64,000 nucleotides of DNA, taken from the NCBI GenBank assembly GCA_018398585.1, contig JAGTTD010000009.1, positions 16,931,193-16,995,192 on the forward strand, in the 5' to 3' direction. Below, in pieces: positions 9,660-20,050 of the stretch; position 1 is the stretch's first letter; every line of letters starts with the position of its first letter. The DNA is from Simmondsia chinensis. Its lineage: Eukaryota > Streptophyta > Magnoliopsida > Caryophyllales > Simmondsiaceae. Under the pieces are notes generated by a model that was given only the letters and a program-made list of their open reading frames with translations, was not told the DNA's origin and ran no database searches. A program made the position numbers and the translations under genes.

Positions 9660-12600
9660 ATGACGGGAAGGCCTAACACTTGTTCTGGAGGTGTAAATGC
9701 AGCTCCTGTTGCTAATGTTGATCCTAATGTTACATTTGCTTCGATTGTTGGTGGAAATTCTACATCCAGACCTGAGTCTATTAGTCATGCTCAATTTAGG
9801 GCGAAAATGGATGAAATGTAGAAGTCGCAGATGGATATGGTGATGAATCGAATTCAACAGGTGCAGGTTGAACAAGTTTTGAAGGTTATTGATCAAATGC
9901 AACAACAAACTCTGCGTCTTGAGGTCAAGATTGGTGGATTACAGGATCAAATTAATAGAAAACTGGAATAGGATGTGCAATTTACTGAACAAGTGCAGCA
10001 GCAATCCTTGCGTTTTGAGGAAAAACTGATTGAATTACATAACCAGGTCAACAAACATTGTGAATTATCTATAAATGGAACACTACGACCTACTAGTCAG
10101 CTAATTCCTCCAGCCAAAGCAAGGCAACTGTGAGTTCATATTGATAGTGTTGAAAGTTTAGACAGTTATCGTGGTGAATCTCCTTTGATTCAAACGGAGG
10201 TTAGACCTCCGGATCGTGCTAGGACAGTTGATACTCGACTTCCAGAGGTTGATGAAGCTGCAAGGACTCAAGATCACTCCATAGAACAAGCACATTCTCA
10301 GTTATTCAGTTAGAATTCAGGTCTGAATACAAGACCTCCAGATTCTGTTTTTCCCAACAGAAATCCATCTGATGAAATTGCACATCAAGACAAGCCACCA
10401 GATCAGCATCATAAATGAAGAACAGTGAGTAATGATGCTACATTCAGTAATGGGAGCAATGCTTTCATACAGCCTCGAACGCGAATTGAACCTTTTGATG
10501 GCAAACAACCTCAATCGTGGTTGAGGAGATGTGATCGATACTTCCATTTTTACAACATAAGTGAAGCTAAAAAGGTAGAACTGGCAGCAGTGCATCTTCA
10601 TGGAGATCATGAAGTATGGTTCTACAATGTGTTGAAAAGCAATCCAAATCTTTCTTGGGGCGAGTTCGTGGAAGAATTATGTGAGCGCTATGTAGAAGAG
10701 GACATAAGCGATTTTGTTGACAATTTTAACAAGGTGTATCAAACAACTACTGTGAGTGAATACATGATGAGGTTTGAGAACCTACGAGCTAGCACGATAG
10801 CCGCATATCCACAAGCTACAGAGGCATACTATGTCTCTAGCTCCATTAATGTACTCAGACTAAGAATCAAGAACATGGTGAAGGCCATTGGGCCAAGGAC
10901 TTTCTCTAAAGTATATGCTAAGGCTAGATTGATTGAAGCCACGGTTGTATCTTCAAGTGACAAGAGTAAATTCAAAGGAAGTAATTCCAAATCTTAGCAC
11001 AAAGATTCATTTGGCTCCAAGACAAGTCGTGCTGTTGATAAGAGGTCCTCAAGGCCTTGTTACAAATGCAACCAACCTTATCAGCCAGGACATAAATGTT
11101 ATTCCAAGTTTTTGATGTCTGTAAGAGGTGTTGGAGTTGAAGTAAAATCAGACAGTGAAGAAACAGAAGCAGCTGAAGACAGGCGCGAGCATGAGTCACA
11201 AGGTGAATTGATTGAGGATGAAATTGAGATTTCTATGAAAGCTTTAACCGGGAATAGAGCTCACAATACCATTCGAATTAAAGGAAAAACTGGAAAGACT
11301 TCCATTACTATTCTTGTAGACGGCGGGAGCACTCACAGCTTTGTTGATCCTAAATTAGTGAAGAAAGTGAGACATGAAGTGATCAAGACCCATCCATTAG
11401 CCATGACTGTGGTAGATGAAAATTCCATTCTCACTCAGAATAAATGTTAGGCATTTTAATGGACTACGTAAGATCATCAGTTCACCTTTGATTTAAGAGT
11501 CCTTCCTTTGGGTGGATGTGACATGGTGCTCGGTATTGATTGGATGGCATCCTTTGATCCAGTGATGTTCAACTTTAAAAAACTGACTGTTTCTTTTGAT
11601 GTCCATGTAACTAAAGTCACATTGCAAGGCATGGCTGATCGTGCACAATTACAGTTGATAAAAGGCAAAAGCTTACAAGGAGGATCTAAGAAGAGTGTCA
11701 TTCAGTGGATTGGGCAATTGTTTGCAATTTCTCCTACAAAATTGGGATCTATTACTCAGCCCAAAGTGAGGGCCTTGATTGAGGAATTTGAGGATATTTT
11801 TTAACAGCCAAAGGCTCTAACTCCTCAGAGAAGTATTGATCATGCTATTCCTCTTAAGGCCAAGTTCGACCCAATGAAGATGAGGCCTTATCAGTATCCT
11901 CATGCTCAAAAGACAGAGATTGAGAAGCAAGTGGATGAATTGCTCAAGATGTGATTCATCAGGCCTACTCACTGTCTTTTTGCGTCTCCCGTTATTCGGG
12001 TAAACAAGAAGGATGGAACAGTAAGGATGTGCATCGATTACAGACGGCTTAATTCTTTGACAGTGAAAGATAAGTTCCCTATTCCTGTCATAGATGATTT
12101 ACTTGATGAGATATATGGAGCACATTTCTTCACTAAACTTTATTTGAGACAGGGATACCATCAAATCAGACTTCTTGAGCCGGATATATATAAGACTGCT
12201 TTTTAGACTCATCATGGACACTTCGAATTTGTGGTTATGCCATTCGGTTTGACCAATGCTCCAGCTACTTTTCAAGCCAATATGAATGAAGTTTTTAAGC
12301 CATTCCTGGGGAGAATATTGCTAATTCTCTTCGATGACATTCTGATGTACAATTCTTCTTTTGAGGACCATCTCAGGCATCTCCGGGAAGTGTTTACAGT
12401 AATGCGCCATCATAAGTTCTTTTCCAAGTTGACCAAATGTTCTTTTGCACAAACTCAGTTAGAATATTTGGGCCATGTGATCTCATATGAGGGAGTTTCA
12501 TCCGATCCTTCTAAAGCTCAGGCGATGCAAGAATGGTCCACTTTAGTGTCAATAAAACAGTTAAGGGGATTCTTGGGACTGACCGGCTACTACAGACAGT

Positions 12601-14591
12601 TCATTGTGGGATATGGATCTATTGCAAAGATGCCTTTGAATGAACTTCTTAAAAAAGATGCATTAAAGTGGTCAGATCAAGCTCAACTGGCTTTTAAAGC
12701 TCTTAAGGCAGCTATGTGCACAGCTCCGGTTCTAGCAATGCCAAATTTTGCTGAGGAGTTCATTCTTGAGACAGATGTGAGTGGTACAGGCATTGGAGCA
12801 GTTCCTTCTTAAAATGGAAGACCTATTGCCTATTTAAGTTGAGCTCTCAGCCTAAAACTTCAAGCAATGTCTACTTATGAAAAGGAATACTTGGCGATTC
12901 TTTTAATTGTTGAGAAATGGAGGCATTACTTGGATGGACACTGGTTCATTATCAGGATAGACCATCAGAGTCTCAAGGGTCTTTTGGAATAAAATATTGT
13001 GACAAGAATAAAAAAGAAGGGACTGTTGAAAATGCTGGGTCTCAATTGTGGTATTGAGTGTAGGAAAGCAAATTTTTCAGCTGATGCACTTTCACGAAGA
13101 TTTGAAGATTGTAAGCAAGTTTCTTAGTATGCTGTAACCATTGTCTTACCATCATGAATGGAAGAAGTTTATAAGTCTTATGAAGATGATCCCTTTGCGC
13201 AAGAATGTGTTATTGCCAGCAGTGTGAATGTTTCGGGTAGTGAAAGTGCTAATGCAGGGGAATCAGTCCAGAAAGGCATCATTCGATTGAAGAACAGGCT
13301 CTATATTGGTTCTTCTATAGATCTAAGACATCAAATTGTTAGTGCCTCACACGATTCAGCATGGGGAGGTCATTCAGGAATCGAAGGAACAGATCCGAGG
13401 GTTAAGTCACATTTCACTTGGCCCGGCATGAAGAAGACAATATTTGATTTTGTGCGAGCTTGTGAAGTCTATCAACAAACTAAATTGGGAGATCATTATT
13501 ACCAAGGTCTTCCACAACCACTTCCTATTCCTGAGGGTGCTTGGATCAACATAAGCATGGATTTTATAAAAGGGTTGCCGAAGTCAGATGGCAAGGAAGT
13601 AATTTGGGTTGTGGTGGATTGTTTCACCAAATATAGTGATTTTATCTCCTTACTCTGACCTGTTACTGTAGAGAAGTTGGCCAAAAGCTTCCTTGATAAC
13701 ATATACAAATTACATGGATTGCCTTAATCCATTGTATCTGATCGAGACAGGATCTTTAGAAGCAATTTTTGTAGAGAATTGTTTAAGTTGTTGGGAACGA
13801 CATTGGCTCTTAGTTTGTCTTACCATCCCCAGATAGATGGTCAAACCGAACGAGTCAATCAATGTATCGAGCAGTATCTTTGAAGAATGGTTTTCTTGCA
13901 TCCAAAGGCATGGAACCGTTGACTTTCTTTAGTTGAATATTGGTTCAATACTCATGTTCATGCATCTATTGGCACTTCTCCCTTCAACGCACTCTATGGA
14001 TACGATCCTCCCACTCCTTTCATGCTTCAGAAAGTGACTTCATCAGTACCCGAAGCAACTGATTTGATACTGCAAAGGAAGCATATGATGCAAGTTCTTA
14101 AGGACAATCTACTTCACGCGCAAGCAAGGATGAAACTATATGCTGACAAAAGGTGGGTAGACACGAATTATGAATTTGGTGACATGGTCTACCTCAAATT
14201 ATAGACTTATAGACAGTCCCCTTTGACTATCAAGAGAAATGTCAAGCTAAGTGCTCACTTCTTTGGCCCATACAAAATATTGGAAAAGATTGGCAAAGTG
14301 GCGTACAGACTTGACATACCTCCTAACACGTACATACACCCAGTGTTTCATGTGTCTTTACTCAAAAAACAGGTGAAGAAAGGAGTTAAAAGCTCGAAGG
14401 AGGCACCTGAAGTTGGATCAAATGGCTCGCTACTACTGCAAACTGTTGCCGTTAAAGCCACACGAGAGCTGAATGTTGCAAACAGAGCTATTCGTGAAGT
14501 GTTGATACAATGGCAAAACTTGGACAGGAATTTTGCTACATGGGAAGAACTTGCATTCTTGAAGAGTCAATTTCCCAATTTTTCTCCTTGA
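9660..14591 (+). pseudogene. Gag-pol polyprotein of chromovirus B, single frame with many stops
   Basis: The ATG at 9660 opens MTGRPNTCSGG, shared with element C. Order in one frame: Gln-rich coiled leader to about 10415; retrotransposon gag domain 10425-10990; knuckle-like CYKCNQPYQPGHKC near 11058; protease (VDGGSTHSF, with the usual Ser of DSG replaced by Gly) near 11315; reverse transcriptase about 11880-12600 (FDDIL near 12330); RNase H about 12720-13110 (ETDVSGTGIGAV); integrase zinc region and core 13300-13950; GPY/F-type block ([24 protein letters not shown]) and chromodomain-like tail 14223-14591. Every long piece starts in the same phase, so the frame is interrupted by stops (first at 9819-9821, others near 10995, 11448-11472, 11802, 12204) and not by frameshifts. 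Not functional. Confidence 0.9.
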
Positions 14592-14607
14592 TGACAAGGA
14601 GCTTTTC

Positions 14608-14620
14608 AAGAGGAGGGGAA
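14608..14620 (+). other. Polypurine tract of element B
   Basis: AAGAGGAGGGGAA lies directly before the 3' LTR, where plus-strand DNA synthesis is primed. Confidence 0.8.
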
Positions 14621-15000
14621 TGTTGTGATTGCCTTGGTTTTTGCTGCACTTAAGTCATGTATTGGTTGTATAGCTTAAATGATGCGTTTAGGTGTAATTT
14701 TCAAGTGTGAGTTAGTGAGTCTTTTAGGAGCCAAAGTCGGTTAGTTGGTCAAGCAAAGACAAATGTGGCGACTTAGCTATTTTTGGCAGTAAAATATTGT
14801 TCAAGTTGTTTAGGAGTGAAGTCTTGGTTCAATGTATTGAGATCTCTTATAAGTAGATCCAAATCACGTAATATCTTCATTCAATCAATACAAATCTGAT
14901 TTCCTTTTTGATAATCTTCTCTATTTCTCATCTCCTTTCAATTCTCTTCTCATCTTACCTCTTTTTCACAAGGTTAGCTCTCAATCTTTGGATTGGAAGA
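14621..15000 (+). repeat. 3' LTR of element B, interrupted by element N
   Basis: It starts TGTTGTGATT and runs to GGATTGGAAGA, where N is inserted. The last bases, TAATA, resume at 17448-17452 after the second copy of the GAAGA duplication. It is homologous to 9219-9603. Confidence 0.9.
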
Positions 15001-15460
15001 TGTTACGCTCGGGCTCGAACCACGAACGTAAACCAATATAATTTGGATAGGTTGAGAATCTGAGATGAGAAAGACTATGAAATTGAGATGAGAAGATAGA
15101 ATTTAGAGTTAGATGAGGGAAAGAAGGGAAAAGGAGATGAGAAAGAGGATTAAATCTCAAATGAGATTAATGGTCAGATATTTTCAATGATTTTTGAATG
15201 AACCATTACATCCTTCACTTATTTATAACAATCTAAGCAAGCCAAACCATTAAGAACAATCTAGAACATAGTCTAACTAACTAGTATTTAAATGTATTAT
15301 TGTTGTATTTGGTGCCAAACATAACGGCAGCCAGCATTTCAGCACACACGCAGCAGCATCAACAAGCAGAATGCACAAAACAGAATTTTAAACCTCCTTA
15401 ACCGATTTTCCCTCCAATTGCCAAATTTGAACTCAAGCCTCGGAATTTCGGTTTCTAACA
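15001..15460 (-). repeat. 3' LTR of element N (460 bp)
   Basis: The plus strand runs TGTTACGCTC...TTTCTAACA. It is followed on its inner side by TTCCCTTCCCCTT, the minus-strand polypurine tract AAGGGGAAGGGAA, which marks it as the 3' LTR. Confidence 0.92.
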
Positions 15461-16564
15461 TTCCCTTCCCCTTGAAAACATTCTTGTCCTCAAGAATGGA
15501 AGAGAGTTGAGACTTCGAAGATCACTTGTTGCTATAGAAGAAGGCTTGATTGAGCTGAATTGCCTTGCAACTTCTTGCACCTGCAGAGAACATGTATATA
15601 CAAGATCTGATACGCAGCTGAAGAATCCCATGTTGATGCAGCTTGTGAAATGATTCCAGCCCAAGGTCTTTGTTGCCAATGCTTGCATCTGGTTTAGGAA
15701 ATTCTGCTCAGGTGGTCTGCACAACCCAAACCAACACAGCCTATCAGCAACCATAGCTCGCTGCAGAATTGTATTGATGAAAATGAGTCGTTGATTCCCA
15801 TCAGCTAGCCCAAGTCTACAAATCTCTTCTCCCTGGTTAGGAGGAGGTTTTGCACCCATGTTTGTGTTTGGATTAATCAAAATTCCACTCAAAAAAGGAA
15901 ATATATCATGCCGAACTTGCCGATCAGCATGCCGAACTTGCAATTCAGCTACTGGATCATGATTTGGTGGCCTCACCAAGTACTCTGCATTCAAACAAAT
16001 AGGCCGTGGGAGTATTGGAGCAGGGAGATGATATTGATGTCCTGTATGATCACTACTCAGCCTGATGCATCGAATTTGCTCTTGATCAGAGGATCGTTCA
16101 TGCGGACTGACAGTTCTTTCAATTTCAGGAACATGATTGTGAAGTCGAACTTGAGATGGATGTAGATGAACTTGTGGTCAACTTACAAGCAACATGCCAC
16201 CAACTCCTGCATCTACATTCTGTTTTTGCACCACATTCTGCAAATTCTCCGACTGGACTTGTGTTTTCTCCACTGGAACTTGCAATTCTGCAGGGGCCTG
16301 TACCTGATGGCTCTTATCTTCACTGAAATTTGAGTCCCTAACTTCAGCTTGCTGCGACACGTGATCGATTTGTTGATTTAATTGATCTTCATCATTCTCA
16401 CCAACACGTTGGAATTGTAGGCCAAATCTCTCATTAAACCTCTGATCCTGTTCTTGCAACAATTTGCGCAATCGATCCACCATTCTTTGTTCCCTTTCCA
16501 ACTGAGATTGATGAAGCTGATCTAACAATGCCTTGATTTCTACCATCAACACATTATCTGCCAT
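15455..16564 (-). pseudogene. Single ORF of element N, interrupted by one TGA
   Basis: The ORF starts MADNVLMVEIK at 16564 and continues in one phase to 15455, about 370 codons, with a single in-frame TGA at 16178-16180. Residues 1-60 are a Gln/Arg/Glu-rich predicted coiled coil (DRLRKLLQEQDQRFNERF). The middle is polar and His/Gln-rich with VRPPNHDP. Further on it reads ADRLCWFGLCRPPEQ, resembling the end of the domain in G and K. The last residues overlap the polypurine tract; in another frame the same DNA reads ILEDK, the chromovirus tail signature. There is no canonical gag domain or zinc knuckle. It is probably a gag-leader-like protein of a non-autonomous family. The function is unknown. 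Confidence 0.6.
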
Positions 16565-16970
16565 ATTTCACTCTTAAACTTCACAATATGATTAGATCAA
16601 TCTGATCTTGCAATAACCAGCTAAAACTGAACTAAAATTCAGCTCTGAATTTGATCTCTTTAATCTGAACAATGCTGAACTGATTCCTCTAAGCTTCGAA
16701 TTTACTGCGGCACCAACTTTGATCAGAAATGTATGAAATCTTTGAGGTTAATGTATGAATCAAGTCTTGAATTGATCCAGATCAATCTGTAGTCGAACTG
16801 ATGGTCTGGAGTGCTGAAATATTGATTTGTTGGCTTGACTTACAGCAGCACAAACTTCAGATCTGAACAAATTTTTTTTTTCCTGCACTTGATCACAAAT
16901 TTCAGCACTCGATTTGAATTTTTGATTTTTTTTTTTTTGACTACACACTCGATCGGAAGCCGAACGAGGC

Positions 16971-16982
16971 TCTGATACCAAT
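16971..16982 (-). other. Primer binding site of element N
   Basis: The plus-strand GCTCTGATACCA just inside the 5' LTR reads TGGTATCAGAGC on the element strand, complementary to initiator tRNA-Met. Confidence 0.85.
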
Positions 16983-17442
16983 TGTTATGCTCGGGCTCGA
17001 ACCACGAACGTAAACTAATATAATTTGAATAGGTTGAGAATATGAGATGAGAAAGAATATGAAATTGAGATGAGAAGATAGAATTTGGAGTTAGATGAGA
17101 GAAAGAAGGGAAAAGGAGATGAGAAAGAGGATTAAATCTCAAATGAGATTAATGTTCAGATATTTTCATTGATTTTTGAATGAACCATTACATCCTTCAT
17201 TTATTTATAACAATCTAAGCAAGCCAAACCATTAAGAACAATCTAGAACATAGTCTAACTAACTAGTATTTAAATGTATTATTATTGTATTTGGCGCCAA
17301 ACATAACAGCGGCCAGCATTTCAGAACACACGCAGCCGCATCAGTAAGAAGAATGCACAAAACAGAATTTTAAACCTCCTTAACCGATTTTCCCGCCAAT
17401 TGCCAAATTTGAACTCAAGCCTTGGAATTTCGGTTTGTAACA
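16983..17442 (-). repeat. 5' LTR of element N (460 bp)
   Basis: It has the same length as the copy at 15001-15460, runs TGTTATGCTC...TTTGTAACA on the plus strand, and is followed by GAAGA (17443-17447), the right target duplication. Confidence 0.92.
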
Positions 17443-17457
17443 GAAGATAATAGTGAC

Positions 17458-18300
17458 CAATTTACAGCATATTAATCTCAATATAGCACAAAAGAAGAAC
17501 ACCTTACTCATGACTGCACATCAATTTCCAATTTCTTTAATTTCTTTTCCTTTTTTTTCTTCTTTTTCTTTTGAGCAAACTTTTTTGTTTTCCTTTCCTT
17601 TTTCTTTCATTTCCTCTCTTTTTTTTTTGGCCCAACTTTTGGACCTTTATATAACAAGTACCTAAATATTGTAATTTGACAATTGATCAACATGTACTTT
17701 ACATAGCATCAATAGACAAGGATTGGGATAAACCAATAGATCAAGCAAACAAAACTCATGACATATAGGGTTATTTACTCAAGCTTTTCAAATTTCCCAC
17801 GACGAGAGGGTCCAGTTCATAGTAAATACGTGTGCTACAAGAGTAGTAACTATTAATGTCAACAATGACCAACAATACTCACTAACAAGTATGGCAAAGA
17901 ATCATTTAACTTCATAGATTTAAGAGAAGGAAATAAATAATAAATCCTATCCGTCGTCCTAACATATACATAAGTCAATGAAAAACTTGGCTGAAAGGTT
18001 ATAATGCATGCTCAAAAGCAAAAAAATGTTTAAAATTTAACCAAAAATAAGTACATGCAAATGAGCCTCACCCCACACCTAAATGATGCATTGTCCTCAA
18101 TGTGACAATAAAATGCATTAAAGTGAAAAAAGAGATATGGAACGATGCAACCTGGCAAATCAATGATCATTGAAAGGTGCAAACGACTATGCATGGCTCC
18201 TCAAACTTGGAGCATGAACGTCAAAAAGAAAGAAACAAACATCCAAGCAACTAATCAACTCTAAAGCAAAACTAAAAATAATAAATAACAAACCTAGGCT
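17458..18300 (-). other. 3' non-coding region of the Athila-like element
   Basis: There is no coding sequence. It includes a long pyrimidine tract at about 17515-17635 (purine on the element strand) and, near 18060-18120, the phrase that on the minus strand reads ACAATGCATCATTTAGGTG followed by TGGGG, typical of the region downstream of Athila pol. Confidence 0.5.
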
Positions 18301-19042
18301 TCTTCCTAATAGCGCTGAGTTTTATGCCTTCAACCGAGCCCAATGGGTCGAGCAAAGATCAAGTAATGACATCAACCAAAGAAAAAACTTTAATAAGCCC
18401 ACCTAAGACAACACTTATTACAAAATTTGAACCATCGCACATGATTTTAGGGGACAGAGAGTAGTTTAGTGGCTGTATAATTGGGGCGACAACAAGCATG
18501 GAGTGGAACTTTTGAAAAGCTTTAAGGAAAGACTCATCAAACTCAAATAATATGTCCTTTGCTAGCAAACTAGTCAATGGCCTTGCTAACTTCCAAAAAT
18601 CCTTACTGAATCTTTTATAGATACCAGTATCACCTAGAAAGGATCTAACTTACTTTACATTTGAGGGAGGGGACGAGTTAGCAATCAAATCTACCTTAGC
18701 CTTATCAACCTGAATACCCTTCTTAGACACCCTATGACCCAATTCAATTCCCTCGTGAACCATAAAGTGACTCTAATCCCAACCCAAAACTTCTTTCATA
18801 TTAGGGTTGAACCTTCCTTGCATCTGTCTAGATGGTTTAGCATTCTCATCAAGAAAGTTGATATGCATGCAAGCAGAATGGTTTATACCCTTCAAATCGA
18901 TCACATACCACCCAATTGTTCCTATCATCATTTAGCACTACCATCAATGCATCCTCTTGTTCCCTGGACAATTGAAAAGAGATAATCATGTATGGCAAGT
19001 GCTTAAGCTCATGTTTGGGAGGTGTGACTATGAAGGGTAAAG
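18301..19042 (-). pseudogene. Athila-type pol fragment with the reverse-transcriptase core deleted
   Basis: On the minus strand from about 19040: TPPKHELKHLPYMIIS and SREQEDALMVVLNDD (pre-RT region), RFNPNMKEV near 18790, then without an RT core it jumps to HEGIELGHRVSKKGIQVDK and VRSFLGDTGIYKRFSKDFW (connection region), and the RNase H start KIMCDGSNFVISVVLGG at 18359-18577. The motifs around the YxDD site are missing between NPNMKEV and HEGIELGH, so an internal deletion of several hundred bases removed them. No integrase was recognised downstream. Confidence 0.75.
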
Positions 19043-20050
19043 ATTTTTTATTTTTTGGTAAGTTAGTAAGATATACCATATAAGAAAAAAAAATACATGT
19101 ACAAGTCCACGAGGGGCATACCACAAGTCATGGCCTGGAAGGCCTACAATAATGAATTAAATGTCAAAGACAAAGAATCCAAAAAGCTAAAAGTGCCAAA
19201 GGTCAACATGACCAACAAAAGCAAATGCTATATAAAATTCACAAGAAACCGCAAAACTAATACTCAATTCCCCACACCTACAAAAGCTGAGAATGACGAT
19301 GAGCACCAAGGAGCATAGGAACAGTAATGAGACGGTTGCGAACCAGTCCTATGATCTCCTCAACAATAGCTGAAGAAGGTCTGGACTGGGAGCGCCAAAT
19401 CATCAAGTTATGCTCGTACCAACTAATGTAAAGTGTCGTAGAGAGACAAAGGAGGGCTAGAAACATGATCCACTCCATAGCCATGGAGCTGCATAGCAGC
19501 CTAGGAAACCAGCTCACACCAAGGAAGCACAGGCCGGGCAAAGGATATGCGTGATGACACCCTATACCAAAAAGTAGCAGAGAAGCTGCAGGTGAAAAAG
19601 GGATGGATATGTGACTCATCATCTGAACCACACAGCACACATGAAGACCGGACACCCTAAACTTGATGTCTTAGCAATCTATCATGGGTCAAGAGCAGCT
19701 AAGAGGAGGCAAGCACAGAATGAACGAGTTCCTCAAAATGTGCAGCTAGAACCAAAGAAGATGACGAATGGAGTCCTCCTCCTTTCGGGTATGAATCATC
19801 TCCCAAGCTGATCTGGTATTGAATATCCCTGAACTGTCAACCATCCACCTAACATGGTTAGCTATATCTGGTTGAGGTTTAAAGTCAACAGAATCCCAAA
19901 TAGGTAGCATCTCAGCCCTCTCCTGCATAAACCTCCACTGATCACCCTTAAAAATATCAGAAACGCATGAGCCCCATAGGCGACCAGTAGATGTCAGGGT
20001 GCAGATTGTGAACCGACCCTACAAAGGTAAGAGCTCCACTTTTTAAAACA
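19043..20050 (-). mobile_element. 5'-truncated L1-type LINE, C-terminal end
   Basis: On the minus strand the reading is GRLWGSCVSDIFKGDQW, then WDSVDFKPQP...SGIFNTRSAWEMI (19928-19746), a Cys-containing patch (HVCCVVQMMSHISI), and at 19655-19278 the final block with NLMIWRSQSRPSSAIVEEI. This is the zf-RVT (zinc-binding) end of plant L1 LINE reverse transcriptases. The 3' end on this strand has an A-rich tail near 19058-19043. The frame is broken by a stop and frameshifts. It interrupts the Athila-like protease/pol region, whose two halves lie on either side. The 5' end is approximate. Confidence 0.75.

Larger units (their letters stand above)
15001..17442 (-). mobile_element. Compact non-autonomous LTR element N
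   Basis: This 2,442-bp minus-strand element lies inside the 3' LTR of B. Two 460-bp LTRs flank a 1.5-kb interior holding one ORF, a primer site and a polypurine tract. GAAGA is duplicated at 14996-15000 and 17443-17447. No protease, reverse transcriptase or integrase is present, so mobility must have come from another element. Termini, primer site type and polypurine tract resemble those of the chromoviruses nearby. By eye the LTRs differ at about 22 of 460 positions with no gaps. Confidence 0.9.
9219..17452 (+). mobile_element. Chromovirus B (Ty3/gypsy), nearly complete, carrying nested element N
   Basis: Order: 5' LTR 9219-9603, primer site, gag-pol 9660-14591, polypurine tract, 3' LTR 14621-15000, then its last five bases at 17448-17452 after the nested element. 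Without N the element is about 5.8 kb. It carries chromodomain-like sequence after integrase, so it belongs with the chromoviruses. It is inserted in sequence that continues at 17458. Confidence 0.9.
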
